64,000 nt of DNA, taken from assembly GCF_018449605.1 (NCBI RefSeq), contig NZ_JAAVUW010000006.1, positions 62,001-126,000 of the forward strand, in the 5' to 3' direction. This DNA comes from Luteibacter sp. dw_328 (GTDB lineage: Bacteria > Pseudomonadota > Gammaproteobacteria > Xanthomonadales > Rhodanobacteraceae). The notes below the pieces were generated by a model. The model was not told the DNA's origin and made no database searches. It was given only the letters and a program-made list of their open reading frames with translations. Below, piece after piece: positions 56,812 through 64,000 of the stretch (positions are counted from its first letter, which is position 1; every line of letters starts with the position of its first letter). The position numbers were made by a program, and so were the translations under genes.

Positions 56812-57591
56812 ATGACTGCACAACGCCTTCGAGACCTCCATCGCGGCAGCGAACTGCTCGTCCTGCCCAATGCCTGGGATCCCGCCAGCGCCGCGGTGAT
56901 ACAGCACGCGGGCGCCCCGGCCATCGCCACGACGAGCGCCGGCGTGGCGTGGTCGTGTGGCTGGCCAGACGGCGACCAGCTGCCCGCCGACGAGATGGTC
57001 GGCGCCGTGCGCCGCATCCTGCGCGTGGTCGATCTTCCGCTGACCGTCGATATCGAGGAAGGTTGTTCGGAGGATCCCGACGAGGTGGCTCGGCTGGTCG
57101 CGACGCTCGTGGACGCTGGCGTGTCGGGCATCAATATCGAGGACGGGTCGAAGTCGCCCGACCTTCTCGTCGCGAAGCTGAAGGCGATACGCGCCACGCT
57201 GGGCAGTCGCGACCTGTACATCAACGCGCGCACCGATGTGTACCTGCGCGGCCTGGCAGCGGGGGAAGCAGCGATTGAAGAGGTCACCCGTCGCGCGAGC
57301 CGTTATATCGATGCCGGGACGGACGGTATGTTCGTTCCGGGCGTTTCGGTGACCGACGACATCCGCCGTCTCGCCGACGCCATCGCGCCGGCGCCAATCA
57401 ACGTGATGCTGGTGCCGGGATTGCCGTCGCGGGACGAGCTTTTCGCGGCTGGCGCGCGACGCCTGAGCGCCGGTATCGCGTTGTCCCTGGAGGCCTATGC
57501 AAACACGGCGCGGATGGCAGCCGAGTTCATGGGCAAGGCGGAGCCAACTGCCGTCAGCTATCCCGTACTCAACGCGCTACTGAAAAAATAG
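56812..57591 (+). CDS. isocitrate lyase / PEP mutase family protein
   Basis: A 259-aa TIM barrel: LVLPNAWDPASAAVIQHAG, ATTSAGVAWSCGWPDG, LPLTVDIEEGCSEDPDEVARLV, GVSGINIEDG and LYINARTDVYL are the ordered motifs of the family. The substrate (a 2-methylcitrate, oxaloacetate or phosphonate-like compound) is not readable. Stands alone. Confidence 0.88.
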   Translation: MTAQRLRDLHRGSELLVLPNAWDPASAAVIQHAGAPAIATTSAGVAWSCGWPDGDQLPADEMVGAVRRILRVVDLPLTVDIEEGCSEDPDEVARLVATLVDAGVSGINIEDGSKSPDLLVAKLKAIRATLGSRDLYINARTDVYLRGLAAGEAAIEEVTRRASRYIDAGTDGMFVPGVSVTDDIRRLADAIAPAPINVMLVPGLPSRDELFAAGARRLSAGIALSLEAYANTARMAAEFMGKAEPTAVSYPVLNALLKK

Positions 57592-57611
57592 GCGAGCAGA
57601 GATGCGCCCTG

Positions 57612-57694
57612 CGTAGGAGCCGATTCATCGGCGATCCCGCAGCAGCGGGCCAGTCTGACGCAAGCACCCAATCGCCGCTGAAGCGGCTCCCACA
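57612..57694. repeat. REP-like composite pair (ATTCAT arm, CTTCAG arm)
   Basis: Left arm GTAGGAGCCGATTCATCGGC, spacer with CCCGCAGCAGCGGGCCAG and GCAAGCACCCA, right arm of CTTCAG type. The spacer itself forms a small CCCGC/GCGGG stem. Confidence 0.85.
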
Positions 57695-57731
57695 AAAAAA
57701 GCCGGGCCAATGAAGCCGGTCCAAACAAAAG

Positions 57732-57757
57732 AGGGTGGCTTGCGCCACCCCCTTTTT
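57732..57757. terminator. terminator of the Ala-rich lipoprotein gene
   Basis: GGGTGGC-ttgc-GCCACCC flanked by A-rich sequence on one side and CCTTTTT on the other, so it can work in both directions between the convergent genes. Confidence 0.85.
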
Positions 57758-57782
57758 CAAAGCACGCGCAGGAAGAAGTGAA

Positions 57783-58376
57783 TTACTTCTTCTTGACGTC
57801 GAATGCCTCGTTGCCCACGGCCTGGCCGTTGAGCGAGATGGTGACCTTGTACTTGCCTTCCGGCCATTCGTTCGGATTCTGGATCTTGAACGTGGTGACG
57901 GCCGGACCATCCGTGCTGATCGACTGGCTGATGTCGCTGACCGTGGTGGTCGTCTCGCCGTCCTGGTAGGTCCACTTCGCGTTCAGCGTGGCGCCGGCGG
58001 AGGTGCCGTCGGTAGCGACCGATGCGTAGATGGTCTTGTCCGACGGGGCGAAGGCGTTCTTGGCCTTGGCGACCTTCTTGTCGCCGCCAACGGCGTTGCC
58101 GAGCGTCACCGAACCGACCTTCAGCGTGTCGGCAGCGGCCGGTGCGACGGGGGCAGCCGGAGCGGCGGCAGGCTGGGCAGCCGGGGCAGCAGCGGCGGTC
58201 GTCGTGGCAGCAGGAGCCGCCGGAGCAGTGCCTGCGGCGGCCGGTGCAGCCGGTGCGGTGGCAGACGGAGCCGGTGCGGCGTTCTGCTGATCTTCCTTCT
58301 TGCCGCAGGCGGTGAGGACCAGCAGACCGGCGACGGTGGCCGTGGCGAGAGCGGACGAACGGAAGGAAAGCTTCAT
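57783..58376 (-). CDS. lipoprotein with Ala/Pro-rich linker
   Basis: A 197-aa protein with lipobox VLTAC (C24), an Ala/Pro/Thr linker of about 50 residues (33-83), then a beta-rich domain (about 85-197) with KNAFAPSDKTIYASVATDG, AKWTYQDG and WPEGKYKVTISLNGQAV. The linker would place the domain well away from the membrane. The fold looks Ig-like; function unknown. Confidence 0.8.
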   Translation of the reverse strand: MKLSFRSSALATATVAGLLVLTACGKKEDQQNAAPAPSATAPAAPAAAGTAPAAPAATTTAAAAPAAQPAAAPAAPVAPAAADTLKVGSVTLGNAVGGDKKVAKAKNAFAPSDKTIYASVATDGTSAGATLNAKWTYQDGETTTTVSDISQSISTDGPAVTTFKIQNPNEWPEGKYKVTISLNGQAVGNEAFDVKKK

Positions 58377-58508
58377 GTCTGGATTCCGATAGTGCTGATC
58401 AAAGTCGAATGGGACGAGGCGCAGGGGCCTTATCCCCTTGGCCGCGGCAGGTTACAGGCTACACAACTAAAGGCAAGACCAATGAAGAACGCATGAACGA
58501 TGCATTCA

Positions 58509-59336
58509 TTATTGGCGTGCGCCACGCGGATTGTCGGGTACGGCGGCGGGGTCCGTGCTGCGGAACGGATTGATATCGAGACCGCCCCGACGGGTGTAGC
58601 GCGCGTACACGGCGAGCTCGCGGGGCGCGCAGCGCTCACGGATATCCATGAAGATGCGCTCGACGCACTGCTCGTGGAACTCGGTGTGGCTGCGGAACGA
58701 AACCAGATAGCGCAGCAGGCCGGCACGGTCGATCGGCGCCCCCGTGTAAGCGATCTGCACGCTGCCCCAGTCGGGCTGGCCGGTGACCGGGCAGTTCGAG
58801 CGCAGCAGGTGCGATACCAGCACTTCGCGGGCATCGCCTTCGTGGGTGCGAAGGAAGTCCGGTCGCGGCGGGCCGTAGCTGTCGAAATCCAGTTCCTGGG
58901 CGTCCAGAAGCGCGCCATCGGGCTCGCCGATCGGCGTGCCGTCGAGTTCGCCCGGTGCGCGCAGGATCACCTCGGAGGGCCCGCCGGCTGCCGCCGACAG
59001 GTCGCGGACGAGGATCGCGCGCACGGCTTCGGCATCGGCCAGGCGTTCCTGGGCGAAGCTGTTCAGGAAGAGCTTGAAGGACTTGGATTCGACGATATTC
59101 GGCGTCGTCGCCGGGAATCGGAACTCCGCCACGGCGACCACCGGCTTGCCGCGCAGGTCCAGCCAGGAAAGCTCGTACCCGTTCCAGACGTCGACGCCGT
59201 GGAACGGCAACGCACCGGCGGATACGCCGATCTCGTCGCGCTTGCCCTGGCGGGGAATGGGGAAGAGCAGCCCGGCGTCGTAGCGGTCGGCGTAGACGGT
59301 GGCCTTGCCCAGCGGCGAATGATCGGGAGATGACAT
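58509..59336 (-). CDS. queF: NADPH-dependent preQ0 reductase
   Basis: Reduces 7-cyano-7-deazaguanine to preQ1 in queuosine synthesis. At 275 aa it is the two-domain long form. Catalytic C182 ([14 protein letters not shown]), D189 and the H221/E222 pair ([11 protein letters not shown]) are present, and [12 protein letters not shown] binds NADPH/substrate. Confidence 0.96.
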   Translation of the reverse strand: MSSPDHSPLGKATVYADRYDAGLLFPIPRQGKRDEIGVSAGALPFHGVDVWNGYELSWLDLRGKPVVAVAEFRFPATTPNIVESKSFKLFLNSFAQERLADAEAVRAILVRDLSAAAGGPSEVILRAPGELDGTPIGEPDGALLDAQELDFDSYGPPRPDFLRTHEGDAREVLVSHLLRSNCPVTGQPDWGSVQIAYTGAPIDRAGLLRYLVSFRSHTEFHEQCVERIFMDIRERCAPRELAVYARYTRRGGLDINPFRSTDPAAVPDNPRGARQ

Positions 59337-59399
59337 CCGCCCATTATAGGGAGGGAAGCCCCACCCCCGTTAACCGGGGACGGGGCTGCCGTTCACGGA

Positions 59400-60392
59400 T
59401 CAGGCGTTGATGAAGCCCATCATGTTCGTCGCATAGCGGTCGCCCACGGCGGAGTCCGGCGGGAAGATGGCGTCAATCTCGGCCACTTCCGCGGTGCTCA
59501 GGGGTACGTCCACCGCGCCAGCGTTCTCGTCCAGGTAAGTCCGACGCCGGGTACCCGGGATGGGAATGATGTCCTCACCCTTGGCCAGTACCCAGGCCAG
59601 GGCCAGCTGGCCCGGCGTGCAGCCCTTGTCGGCAGCGAATTTCTTCACCTTGTCGACGATGGCGACGTTCTTCTGGAAATTCTCGCCGACGAACCGGGGG
59701 TTCAAGCGGCGGTAATCGTCCTCGGCGAAGTCTTCCGGCCGGGTGATCGCGCCGGTGAGGAAGCCACGGCCCAGTGGGCTATAGGCGACCAGGGCGATGC
59801 CGTGCTCGCGGCAGGCGGCCAGGGTCCCGGTGGTCTCCGGATCGCGGGTCCACAGCGAGTATTCGCTCTGCAGCGCGGCGATGGGATGGACGCTGGCAGC
59901 CTTGCGGATGGATTCGGCCGAGGCTTCGGACAGGCCCAGGTGACGCACCTTGCCCTCTTCCACGAGTCGGGCCATGGCGCCGACCGTCTCCTCGATGGGC
60001 ACGGTCTGATCGACACGATGCTGGTAGTAGAGGTCGATGTGATCGGTTTTCAGCCGGCGAAGGCTGCCTTCGACCGACTCGCGCACGTATTCCGGGCGGC
60101 CGCTGATGCCGCGTTTGTTCGGGTCGTTCGGGTCGCGCACGATGCCGAACTTCGTGGCCAGGAAGACCTGGTCGCGCCGGCCGGCGAGTGTGCGTCCGAG
60201 CAGTTCCTCGTTGGTGTGCGGGCCGTAGGCGTCGGAGGTGTCCCAGAAGGTGATGCCGAGCTCCAGCGCACGCTCGAGGGTGGCGATGGATTCCTTCTCG
60301 TCCGTGGGGCCGTAGAACTCGCTCATGCCCATGCAGCCAAGGCCGAGCATCGACACCTGGGGGCCGTGCGTTCCGAGTTGGCGGGTCTTCAT
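59400..60392 (-). CDS. aldo/keto reductase
   Basis: A 330-aa TIM-barrel oxidoreductase: [31 protein letters not shown] (catalytic D and Y), TKFG (K) and [11 protein letters not shown] (H) give the full tetrad. [19 protein letters not shown] is the NADPH-binding end. Coupled by a 4-bp overlap to the MerR regulator before it, so probably induced by the same electrophile or aldehyde signal. Confidence 0.93.
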   Translation of the reverse strand: MKTRQLGTHGPQVSMLGLGCMGMSEFYGPTDEKESIATLERALELGITFWDTSDAYGPHTNEELLGRTLAGRRDQVFLATKFGIVRDPNDPNKRGISGRPEYVRESVEGSLRRLKTDHIDLYYQHRVDQTVPIEETVGAMARLVEEGKVRHLGLSEASAESIRKAASVHPIAALQSEYSLWTRDPETTGTLAACREHGIALVAYSPLGRGFLTGAITRPEDFAEDDYRRLNPRFVGENFQKNVAIVDKVKKFAADKGCTPGQLALAWVLAKGEDIIPIPGTRRRTYLDENAGAVDVPLSTAEVAEIDAIFPPDSAVGDRYATNMMGFINA

Positions 60393-60844
60393 GCGTTTCT
60401 CCTTCGTTTCGAGGGGAGGGCGGCCGGCACCGGCGCGGGAGGCGTCGGTGTTTCGGCAGGGGAAGGGGCGCCGTCTTCGACGTACATCGAGCGGTACAGG
60501 GCGATCTTGTCGTCCAGCCGGGCGATGGTCTCGGTCAACGTGACCAGCTCGTCACGCAGGTTGGCGGCGTGGCGTGCCAGGAGGTCGCCACGCAGGCGGA
60601 TGCTCTCGGGCGTCTCGCCCTGGCGCCGCAGCTCGGCATATTCCTGGATCACCCGCATCGGCATGCCGGTGGCGCGCAGCTTGAGCACGAAGTGGATAAA
60701 ACGCATCTCGGCCTCGCCGTAGACGCGCTGGCCACTGCGCCTTGGCACCGGATCGATCAGGCCGATCTGCTCGTAGTAGCGCAGCGTATGCGTGGTGAGG
60801 CCGGTGGCGAGAGCGGCCTCGGCAATGGTCATCGAATTAGGCAT
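60389..60844 (-). CDS. MerR-family regulator
   Basis: A 151-aa protein from ATG 60844 (alternative 60832). Helix-turn-helix [26 protein letters not shown], then a coiled coil and a Pro-rich tail ([19 protein letters not shown]). No Cys-rich effector loop, so not a metal sensor. The promoter just upstream has the 19-bp spacer and dyad that MerR proteins twist. A GTG at 60871 would start within that operator and is rejected. Confidence 0.9.
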   Translation of the reverse strand: MPNSMTIAEAALATGLTTHTLRYYEQIGLIDPVPRRSGQRVYGEAEMRFIHFVLKLRATGMPMRVIQEYAELRRQGETPESIRLRGDLLARHAANLRDELVTLTETIARLDDKIALYRSMYVEDGAPSPAETPTPPAPVPAALPSKRRRNA

Positions 60845-60850
60845 TCGAAG

Positions 60851-60881
60851 AGCGTACGCCTTCGAGTGCACTCGAAGTCAA
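60851..60881 (-). promoter_or_regulatory. MerR-type promoter with 18-bp operator
   Basis: TTGACT (60876-60881), a 19-bp spacer and TACGCT (60851-60856) on the minus strand. The perfect dyad CTTCGAGTGCACTCGAAG (60860-60877) occupies the spacer. The predicted transcript start is at about 60844, the regulator's ATG. Confidence 0.85.
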
Positions 60882-60914
60882 CAGGGGCAGGCTGCTGTCT
60901 CTGGGGCAGCTTTC

Positions 60915-60998
60915 TGTGGGAGCCGCTTCAGCGGCGATTGGGTACTTGCGGCCGCCTTGCCCGCGGCCGCGGGATCGCCGATGAATCGGCTCCCACAA
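60915..60998. repeat. REP-like pair (CTTCAG arm, ATTCAT arm)
   Basis: Left TGTGGGAGCCGCTTCAGCGG, right complement of ATTCAT type; the spacer has a GCGGCCGC-rich inverted repeat. Between the thioesterase stop and the MerR promoter. Confidence 0.85.
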
Positions 60999-61009
60999 CG
61001 AGTTCGGGG

Positions 61010-61399
61010 TCAGGCGGGGAGCGGCTGGACCGCGGTCGGCTTATGTTCGGCGTCGAGCGCGATCATCGTGAACGTGCCGCGGGTGCAGAGCTCACGGGCG
61101 CCGGTGAGCAGGTCTTCCGTGTACATGGCCACGTCGATCTTCATCGAGGTGCGGCCGACCGACACGACCGTGGCGATCAGTTCGACCATCTGTCCCTTGC
61201 GCACCGGCACGTGGAAGTCGACCTGCTCCGAACGGGCGGTGACGACGATCTGGCGGGAGTAGCGCGAGGCGGCAAGGAAGGCCGCCTTATCCATCCACGC
61301 CAGCGCCTGGCCGCCGAACAGCGTGCCGAGGTGATTGGTGTGGTCGGGGAAGACGATTTCGAGGAGGCGAGCCTCGATGGGGCGGGCGATGTCGGTCAT
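61010..61399 (-). CDS. acyl-CoA thioesterase (YciA-like)
   Basis: A 129-aa single hot-dog domain: IVFPDHTNHLGTLFGGQALAWMDKAAFLAASRYS holds the helix and catalytic region, followed by VDFHVPVRKGQMVELIATVVSVGRTSM. AGGA precedes ATG 61399. Hydrolyses short to medium acyl-CoAs. Confidence 0.92.
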   Translation of the reverse strand: MTDIARPIEARLLEIVFPDHTNHLGTLFGGQALAWMDKAAFLAASRYSRQIVVTARSEQVDFHVPVRKGQMVELIATVVSVGRTSMKIDVAMYTEDLLTGARELCTRGTFTMIALDAEHKPTAVQPLPA

Positions 61400-61458
61400 G
61401 AGGCTGTTCCTGTTGCAGTGCAGCAATGATACAGCCGCTGCCTCAAAACCGCTTTACT

Positions 61459-61541
61459 GTGGGAGCCGCTTCAGCGGCGATGGTGCTTGCCTCTATCTGG
61501 CCCGCTACCGCGGGATCGCCGGCAGATAGCCGGCTCCCACA
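61459..61541. repeat. REP-like pair (CTTCAG arm, GATAGCCGGC arm)
   Basis: Left arm CTTCAG type; right arm GATCGCCGGCAGATAGCCGG, a third stem variant. Spacer has TGGTGCTTGC and TGGCCCGC words. Downstream of nrdB. Confidence 0.85.
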
Positions 61542-61568
61542 GGTTCATTTCCGCCAGGTTCCAGATTC

Positions 61569-62597
61569 TTAGAACGACTGGTCGAAGGCCACTTCGCCCT
61601 CAACGCCGACCTGGTAGGACGAAACGCGGCGTTCGAAGAAGTTGGTCAGCTCCTGGACGTCCTGCAGGTCCATGAAGTCGAACGGGTTCTTCGAGCCGTA
61701 CTTCTTCGGCATGTCCAGCTGCACAAGGCGCTGGTCGGCGCAGTACTCGAGGTACTGGCGCATGTCGGTGACCGACAGGCCGGCGACGCCGCCGGAGAGC
61801 ACGTCCTGGGCGAACAGCGTTTCGCAGGCAATGGCGTCCTCGAGCATCGCTTCGACCTGCATGCGCATCTCGTCGTCGAACAGATCCGGTTCCTGCTCGC
61901 GCACGGTGCGTACGACTTCGAAGGCAAAGGCCATATGGCCGGACTCATCACGGAACACCCAGTTGGTGCCCGAAGCCAGGCCGTGCAGCAGGCCGCGCGA
62001 ACGCAGGTAGTACACGTAGGCGAAGGCGGCGAAGAAGAACAGGCCTTCAATGCACGCGGCGAAGCAGATCAGGTTGAGCAGGAACTGCCGGCGGTGTTCG
62101 CGGGTGTCCAGGCGGTTGAGGCCCTGGATGGAGTCGATCCACTTGAAGCAGAACTCGCCCTTCGCTGCGATCGACGGGATGCTCTCGATCGCCGCGAACG
62201 CCTTGTTGCGTTCCGAAGGTTCCGGAATATAGGTGTCGAGCAGGGTGAGGTAGAACTGCACGTGCAGCGCTTCCTCGTAAAGCTGGCGCGAGAGGTACAT
62301 GCGCGCTTCGGGCGAATTGATGTGCTGGTAAAGGTTCAGCACGAGGTTGTTCGACACGATCGTGTCGCCGGTGGCGAAGAAAGCCACGAGGCGATGGATC
62401 AAGTGGCGATCCGCGTCCGACATCTTCGACTTCAGGTCCGACGTGTCCAGCGAGAAGTCCACTTCTTCCACCGTCCAGGTGTTGCGGATGGCGGAGCGGT
62501 ACATCTCGTAGAACTGCGGATACTTCATCGGCCGCAGCGTCAGTTCGAAGCCGGGGTCGAGGATGTTGGAGTCGCGGGTGATCGGTGCAGCGGACAT
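61569..62597 (-). CDS. nrdB: ribonucleotide reductase class Ia, beta subunit
   Basis: Carries the di-iron tyrosyl radical. The 342-aa product starts MSAAPITRDSNILDPGFEL after AGAGG; a longer frame to 62696 only translates the REP. Ligands visible: D78, E109, H112, E184, E218 and H221. Radical Tyr Y116 is in the E-x2-H-x3-Y spacing of E. coli (not the Phe of Chlamydia-type enzymes). Downstream of nrdA with a three-arm REP locus between. Confidence 0.96.
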   Translation of the reverse strand: MSAAPITRDSNILDPGFELTLRPMKYPQFYEMYRSAIRNTWTVEEVDFSLDTSDLKSKMSDADRHLIHRLVAFFATGDTIVSNNLVLNLYQHINSPEARMYLSRQLYEEALHVQFYLTLLDTYIPEPSERNKAFAAIESIPSIAAKGEFCFKWIDSIQGLNRLDTREHRRQFLLNLICFAACIEGLFFFAAFAYVYYLRSRGLLHGLASGTNWVFRDESGHMAFAFEVVRTVREQEPDLFDDEMRMQVEAMLEDAIACETLFAQDVLSGGVAGLSVTDMRQYLEYCADQRLVQLDMPKKYGSKNPFDFMDLQDVQELTNFFERRVSSYQVGVEGEVAFDQSF

Positions 62598-62628
62598 CGG
62601 GTACCTCTGGAAAGAATGAGCGGCTTTT

Positions 62629-62753
62629 GTGGGAGCCGCTTCAGCGGCGATGGGTGCTTGCGTCGGTCTGGCCCGCTGCCGCGGGATCGCCGGCAATAGC
62701 CGGCTCCCTCAGGTTTCCGGTACCCCCATCGCCGATGAATCGGCTCCTACATT
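62629..62753. repeat. three-arm REP-like locus between nrdA and nrdB
   Basis: A composite pair (CTTCAG arm; spacer TGGGTGCTTGC...TGGCCCGCTGCCGCGGG; arm GCCGGCAATAGCCGGC) at 62629-62711, and a further ATTCAT-type arm at about 62727-62753. All three stem variants occur here together. Confidence 0.85.
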
Positions 62754-62762
62754 TCTCTACTG

Positions 62763-64000
62763 TTACTGGCAGGCTTCGCAGTACTCGGGGTTCTCGAGCG
62801 AGCAGAACACCGCGGCTTCGGCCTGTTCCTGGGCATCCGCGGCCGGGGCGATCGGTGCCTGCACGGCGGCCGGGGAGCTGACCGTGGTCTTGGCAATACG
62901 CGTAGCCGGACGCGAGCGCAGGTAGTAAGTCGTCTTGACGCCCGACTTCCACGCGTACATGTACATGGAGGAGAGCTGGCCGATGTTCGGGTTCTCCATG
63001 AAGAGGTTCAGCGACTGGCTCTGGTCGATGTACGCACCGCGCGCGGCGGCGAGGTCGATCAGCGCCTTCTGCGGCAGTTCCCACGTGGTGCGGTATACCT
63101 CGCGCAACCGAGCCGGGATGGACGTGATGCCCTGGACCGAACCTTCGGCGAGCTTGATCTGGTCACGCACTTCGCCGGTCCACAGGCCCAGCGTCTTCAG
63201 CTCGTCGACCAGGTAGCGGTTGACCACCAGGAAGTCGCCCGACAGTGTTTCGCGCTTGAACAGGTTCGACACCTGCGGCTCGATGCACTCGTAGCAGCCG
63301 GCGATCGAGGCGATGGTTGCCGTCGGCGCGATGGCGATGAGCAGCGAGTTGCGCAGGCCCTTGGCCTTGATCTTCTCGCGCAGCTCGGCCCAGCGGCCGT
63401 CGGCATCGGTCGGCGTGGCGGCCGGCCAGTAGTCGAACTGCATCTCACCATTGGCCGAACGGGTTTCTTCGAAGCCCGGCAGCGGGCCGTCGCGCTCGGC
63501 GATCTCGTTGGACATGGACAGCGCGTGGAAGTAGATCTCTTCCTGGATACGCGTCGACAGCTTGCGGGCTTCTTCCGAATCGAACGGCAGGCGCAGCTTG
63601 AAGAAGACGTCCTGAAGGCCCATCACGCCGAGACCGACCGGGCGCCACTTCATGTTCGCCGTCTTCGCCGTGGCGATCGGGTAGAAGTTGAGGTCGATGA
63701 CGCGGTTGAGCTGGCGCACGGCAGTGCGCACGGTGGTGGCGAGCTTGTCGTAGTCGAACTGGCCGTCCACCACGTGGCGGGCGAGGTTCACCGAGCCGAG
63801 GTTGCACACGGCCGTCTCACCTTCCGAGGTCACTTCGAGGATCTCGGTGCACAGGTTGGACAGGTGGATGACGTTCTGCGGCAGCGCCGTCTGGTTGCTG
63901 GTGGCGTTGGAGCGATCCTTGAAGGTCATCCAGCCGTTGCCGGTCTGGGCCAGCGAACGCAGCATGCGGGCGTAAAGCTCGCGGGCCTTGATCGACTTCG
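62763..64000 (-). CDS. nrdA: ribonucleotide reductase class Ia, alpha subunit (5' end off the window)
   Basis: C-terminal 411 residues of the catalytic subunit. Visible: the active-site radical Cys with its Glu neighbour in NLCTEILEV, the second redox Cys in ETAVCNLGSVNLARH, IAPTATIASIAGCYECIEPQ, and the swinging C-terminal pair YCEACQ. An Ala/Pro-rich linker (about 30 residues) precedes the tail. The ATP-cone and start lie beyond the right edge. Confidence 0.96.
   Translation of the reverse strand, partial: KSIKARELYARMLRSLAQTGNGWMTFKDRSNATSNQTALPQNVIHLSNLCTEILEVTSEGETAVCNLGSVNLARHVVDGQFDYDKLATTVRTAVRQLNRVIDLNFYPIATAKTANMKWRPVGLGVMGLQDVFFKLRLPFDSEEARKLSTRIQEEIYFHALSMSNEIAERDGPLPGFEETRSANGEMQFDYWPAATPTDADGRWAELREKIKAKGLRNSLLIAIAPTATIASIAGCYECIEPQVSNLFKRETLSGDFLVVNRYLVDELKTLGLWTGEVRDQIKLAEGSVQGITSIPARLREVYRTTWELPQKALIDLAAARGAYIDQSQSLNLFMENPNIGQLSSMYMYAWKSGVKTTYYLRSRPATRIAKTTVSSPAAVQAPIAPAADAQEQAEAAVFCSLENPEYCEACQ

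Noticed and set aside
62598-62696. 33-residue N-terminal extension of NrdB
   Set aside because: It is translated REP sequence; a ribosome site and the family start are at 62597.

Overview
The window is GC-rich and densely coded, with short gaps, ATGA-type overlaps and long antisense shadow frames. Gene content suggests a Xanthomonadales gammaproteobacterium, most likely Rhodanobacteraceae such as Luteibacter or Dyella: an ilv/leu operon, a threonine operon, class Ia NrdAB, QueF, TonB-dependent uptake and RND efflux. The genus is inferred from style and gene content, not from a search.

Layout. 1-8420 (minus): a branched-chain amino-acid operon, leuA-ilvE-leuC-leuD-leuB-ilvD-ilvC, behind a leader peptide rich in Leu/Ile/Val and a terminator with a competing antiterminator. 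8640-12300 (minus): a threonine operon, homoserine dehydrogenase-thrB-thrC, behind a Thr-rich leader peptide. Both leader peptides begin 7 nt after the -10 box, so they look leaderless. 12435-20134: phosphate-ester scavenging genes (CpdB-like lipoprotein, type I phosphodiesterase, TonB receptor plus glycerophosphodiesterase). 20240-31607: amino-acid permease, secreted metalloprotease, GST, two tandem outer-membrane proteins, M61 aminopeptidase, acyltransferase, membrane LytTR regulator, tRNA-Arg(CCG) and envelope proteins. 31709-33861: a KdpE/KdpD-like pair without kdpFABC. 33999-46887: a detoxification and efflux block (MFS, GST, periplasmic lactonase-like MBL enzyme, LysR, ChaC, MexEF-OprN-type pump, second LysR, methyltransferase). 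Three of its promoters share a CCGGATTTATC element. 46871-47413: an exported protein that reads as an actin-depolymerising factor/cofilin domain, the most unexpected gene here. 47465-54642: tail-specific protease, TPR protein, Ohr, and a thioredoxin-like/response regulator/kinase operon with tandem operator boxes. 54746-64000: PLP enzyme, small envelope proteins, PEP-mutase family protein, QueF, a MerR-aldo/keto reductase operon with a canonical 19-bp-spacer promoter, thioesterase, nrdB and partial nrdA.

Scattered through the gaps are twelve loci of a REP/BIME-like palindrome (GTGGGAGCCG...CGGCGAT). It comes in at least three stem versions and is often paired around a conserved spacer. One copy supplies the C-terminus of a membrane protein. 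I saw no CRISPR array, insertion sequence or prophage.
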